A stretch of 64,000 nt of DNA. It comes from Pseudanabaena yagii GIHE-NHR1. GTDB taxonomy: Bacteria; Cyanobacteriota; Cyanobacteriia; Pseudanabaenales; Pseudanabaenaceae. The DNA is taken from NCBI RefSeq assembly GCF_012863495.1, contig NZ_JAAVJL010000002.1, positions 250,501-314,500 on the forward strand, read 5' to 3'. Under the pieces are notes generated by a model, which was not told the DNA's origin, did no database searches, and worked only from the letters and a program-made list of their open reading frames with translations. Position 1 is the stretch's first letter. Every line of letters begins with the position of its first letter. Shown here piece after piece: positions 62,167 to 64,000 of this stretch. Both the position numbers and the translations under genes were made by a program.

Positions 62167-63356
62167 CGGACGATACTGGAATTACGATTAAGTCGAAATA
62201 CTAGAAATTGAGTGAATTGGTGATCGCTAAAATTATCATCACTTACCAGAATAAGACTTTGTGAACCATCGGCTAAACGGGGACCGATCGCCATTCCTTC
62301 TAAATTGTCTAATTTAATGCCAAGGGTTGCCAAATCTAGAACTAGACTTTTACGAATCGATCGCACGTTGGGACTAGAGCGAAAGCTTTTAATTGATGAG
62401 GTGTCATCAGCACTGCCCGTAGCAATTTGCCAGATTTTCGCACTCAGTCCTGCTGTGCCATTAGAGCGCTCAAGGGTGAGGAAATGTCCACCGCGATCGA
62501 GTGCGACCAGATCATTTACGCCGATTTGGGTAACAGGTGGAGTCATCGCTTCGACAGGATAACGATGCTCGGCAACAATTAGCGGTGCAATATTGCCAAC
62601 TAGATAATGCAAAAATCGACTTTCCGATGGTTGGCTTGCATCGGATTGAGTATCCTGAGCTAGAGCATTTTCGGTAATTGTAAAAACGCGATAGGGATCG
62701 CCGATTGAGTCGCGAATTACTGTGAGGGATTCAAAGCCAAGATTATCTCTTACTCCCTGTGGCTCCGATTTAGAAATCTGATTTTGGTTGGAATTTGATT
62801 CCTTTTTTGGCTCGAACAAATAGCGCTGCGGAATTGGTAAACTGCGTAGCCATTTCCCTGTCAAGAGATCGAACTCATCAATAAATGGCGGAATGCCTTT
62901 GCTAGTTACACCTTCACTGGAAATTAACACCGTGCGATCGCCTGTTAAGGCAATTCCTTCAGGATCAACTTCGCCCTTGGGATAGGTATTGCCTGTTTTA
63001 TCTTTGAGCAAGTCCACACCGATTACTTCCACATTTTCCAGATTAGGATGCTCTGGTTCAGAACTGAATTTCAACTTGAGAGCATAAAATCTTGCGGGAG
63101 CAAATTCACTGCGATCGTCAGAAATAGCGTAGAAAGTATTTTCAAAGCGATCATAAGTGAGTCCTGATAGCCCACCGACGGGAGTATTCTCAAACTTTTG
63201 TTTTGGTAATTTATACTCATTAATGAAGTCTAGCGATACATTCAGAAAGGTGCGATCGCTTGCTGCTATAGCTGGTAAATGAGCAATGCTAAAGACTGTC
63301 AAAAATATGAGGCAGCAGCCAATTAATAACTTCCAAAACTTTTTCAATGAGAACAT
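62163..63356 (-). CDS. exported phytase-like esterase-domain protein
   Basis: A 397-residue secreted protein with signal peptide (about 1-31, 'IAHLPAIAA') and the 'esterase-like activity of phytase' domain: 'GGLSGLTYDRFENTFYAISDDRS', 'PEGIALTGDRTVLISSEG', 'NLEGMAIGP' and 'LILVSDDNF'. Likely a beta propeller; phosphatase or phytase activity is inferred from the family. I start at the ATG at 63356, 4 nt after the dus stop; a GTG at 63377 would overlap dus. Two genes thus form a unit. Confidence 0.85.
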   Translation of the reverse strand: MFSLKKFWKLLIGCCLIFLTVFSIAHLPAIAASDRTFLNVSLDFINEYKLPKQKFENTPVGGLSGLTYDRFENTFYAISDDRSEFAPARFYALKLKFSSEPEHPNLENVEVIGVDLLKDKTGNTYPKGEVDPEGIALTGDRTVLISSEGVTSKGIPPFIDEFDLLTGKWLRSLPIPQRYLFEPKKESNSNQNQISKSEPQGVRDNLGFESLTVIRDSIGDPYRVFTITENALAQDTQSDASQPSESRFLHYLVGNIAPLIVAEHRYPVEAMTPPVTQIGVNDLVALDRGGHFLTLERSNGTAGLSAKIWQIATGSADDTSSIKSFRSSPNVRSIRKSLVLDLATLGIKLDNLEGMAIGPRLADGSQSLILVSDDNFSDHQFTQFLVFRLNRNSSIVR

Positions 63357-63360
63357 ATAC

Positions 63361-64000
63361 TTATTCACAGGATTCACAACTAGGACGCGCTACTAGATTT
63401 TCGTATGGTTCGATCGCAAAGGGAAGTTCAGGATTTGTCAATAAATGGCGATCGCACAAATCAAAAAGCTCTTGCTTTGACTGCACTAAGCGCATTCCTG
63501 CTAAGAATTTGCCTTCGGGATCGATACCAGTACCAATAAAGTTCAAGAACTTCTTCAAACTATTTACATGGGATTTCTCTCTGAGTGTATCTTGGCAAGT
63601 AATCGCAAATAGATGCTGAATATATTTGTACACATCCGCTAGGGTAATTACTTGGACAGGATTTCCTGCAAAGCGATCGCGAATTTGCTGAAAGATCCAA
63701 GGATTGCGAATCGCTGATCGCCCGATCATCACTCCTGCCGCCCCTGTTTCTTGAATAACCTGTTCGGCTTTGAGGTAAGAAGTGACATTGCCATTGGCTA
63801 ATACAGGACAATTAACAGTTTGTACTGCTTGACGGATTAAGTCATAATGCACTTCGCCACGATATAACTCCTTGACTGTGCGCCCATGCAAGCTCAGCAG
63901 ATCAATTTGATATTGATTGATTAGATATAAAAGTTTTTCAAAATTATCGGTCGAGTCAAAGCCTACGCGCATTTTCACAGTAAAGAGTCCCGAAATTTGC
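63361..64000 (-). CDS. tRNA-dihydrouridine synthase (5' end outside window)
   Basis: Flavoenzyme that reduces uridines in tRNA. The frame is open to the window edge ('FTVKMRVGFDSTDNF'), so about the first 120 residues lie outside. Seen here are 'SLHGRTVKELYRGEVHYD', 'CPVLANGNVTS' and 'GAAGVMIGRSAIRNPWIF' (FMN-binding). The catalytic Cys lies upstream of the visible part. Whether it is the DusA, DusB or DusC type I cannot say. It leads into the phytase-like gene. Confidence 0.9.
   Translation of the reverse strand, partial: QISGLFTVKMRVGFDSTDNFEKLLYLINQYQIDLLSLHGRTVKELYRGEVHYDLIRQAVQTVNCPVLANGNVTSYLKAEQVIQETGAAGVMIGRSAIRNPWIFQQIRDRFAGNPVQVITLADVYKYIQHLFAITCQDTLREKSHVNSLKKFLNFIGTGIDPEGKFLAGMRLVQSKQELFDLCDRHLLTNPELPFAIEPYENLVARPSCESCE

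Noticed and set aside
1-64000. tRNA, rRNA or other structural RNA genes
   Set aside because: I saw no cloverleaf-like sequence with the conserved GGTTCRA arm in any intergenic gap and no rRNA segments. A covariance-model search would settle this; my reading by eye is not exhaustive.

Overview
The window is a piece of a cyanobacterial chromosome. The evidence is direct: the HIP1 octamer GCGATCGC occurs throughout, and there are genes for the photosystem I assembly factor Ycf4, NDH-1 subunit NdhD, the RpaB (Ycf27) response regulator, a high-light-inducible protein (Hli) and a phycobiliprotein-like polypeptide. A Pseudanabaena-type lineage is my guess from overall style (short genes, many intergenic palindromes) and is not proven.

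Layout. 1-9.0 kb: end of a MacB-like ABC ATPase, argH, a large multi-PAS hybrid histidine kinase with an internal 360-bp tandem duplication, a relic of a B12/radical-SAM (BchE-type) gene, a GT39 glycosyltransferase, a RibD-C reductase and a lipoprotein. 9.2-11.9 kb: ycf4, a lipoprotein cyclophilin, a small secreted protein and apt. 12.0-16.4 kb: a urease operon ureD-ureA-(Uma2 nuclease)-ureB-ureC on the minus strand, followed by an IS200 tnpA relic. 16.9-23.0 kb: a secreted metalloprotease with a sorting tag, then a seven-gene cluster (two unusual 2Fe-2S ferredoxins, a pseudo-receiver-like protein, two V4R proteins, a small charged protein and a phycobiliprotein-like protein) that resembles the slr0144-slr0150 photosystem II assembly operon of Synechocystis with its two halves swapped. 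23.0-36.7 kb: kptA, larE, ndhD, a TauE/SafE permease, an LpxB-like protein, a Co/Ni ECF transporter (cbiM-PDGLE-cbiQ-cbiO), an orphan ABC-2 ATPase, aspS and a pentapeptide-repeat membrane protein. 36.7-39.9 kb: rpaB divergent from an hli gene, lspA, and a ParA/coiled-coil pair that may be a carboxysome-positioning McdA/McdB system. 40.0-47.3 kb: a type I restriction-modification operon with a HEPN-like gene between hsdR and hsdM and a RelE-type toxin-antitoxin pair between hsdM and hsdS. 47.3-57.3 kb: a two-partner secretion cluster (TpsB, CHAT-TPR protein, sorting-tag protein, TpsA exoprotein). 57.6-59.0 kb: a complete IS copy with 19-bp inverted ends, 9-bp target duplication and a frameshifted transposase. 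59.3-64.0 kb: an RRM RNA-binding protein, a HerA-like ATPase, a Uma2 nuclease, a phytase-like esterase and the 3' part of a tRNA-dihydrouridine synthase gene.

Functional links. The urease operon and the ECF metal transporter plausibly work together (nickel supply). RpaB and the Hli gene are natural regulatory partners. The RM operon looks like a composite anti-phage island. The TPS cluster and the two sorting-tag proteins concern the cell surface.

The most pervasive unexplained feature is a family of intergenic hairpins with unrelated stems but the same apex, GC-NNN-GC, present at more than a dozen gene ends, often beside other short repeated boxes. All positions and alignments were read by eye; family assignments rest on recognised motifs, not on database searches.
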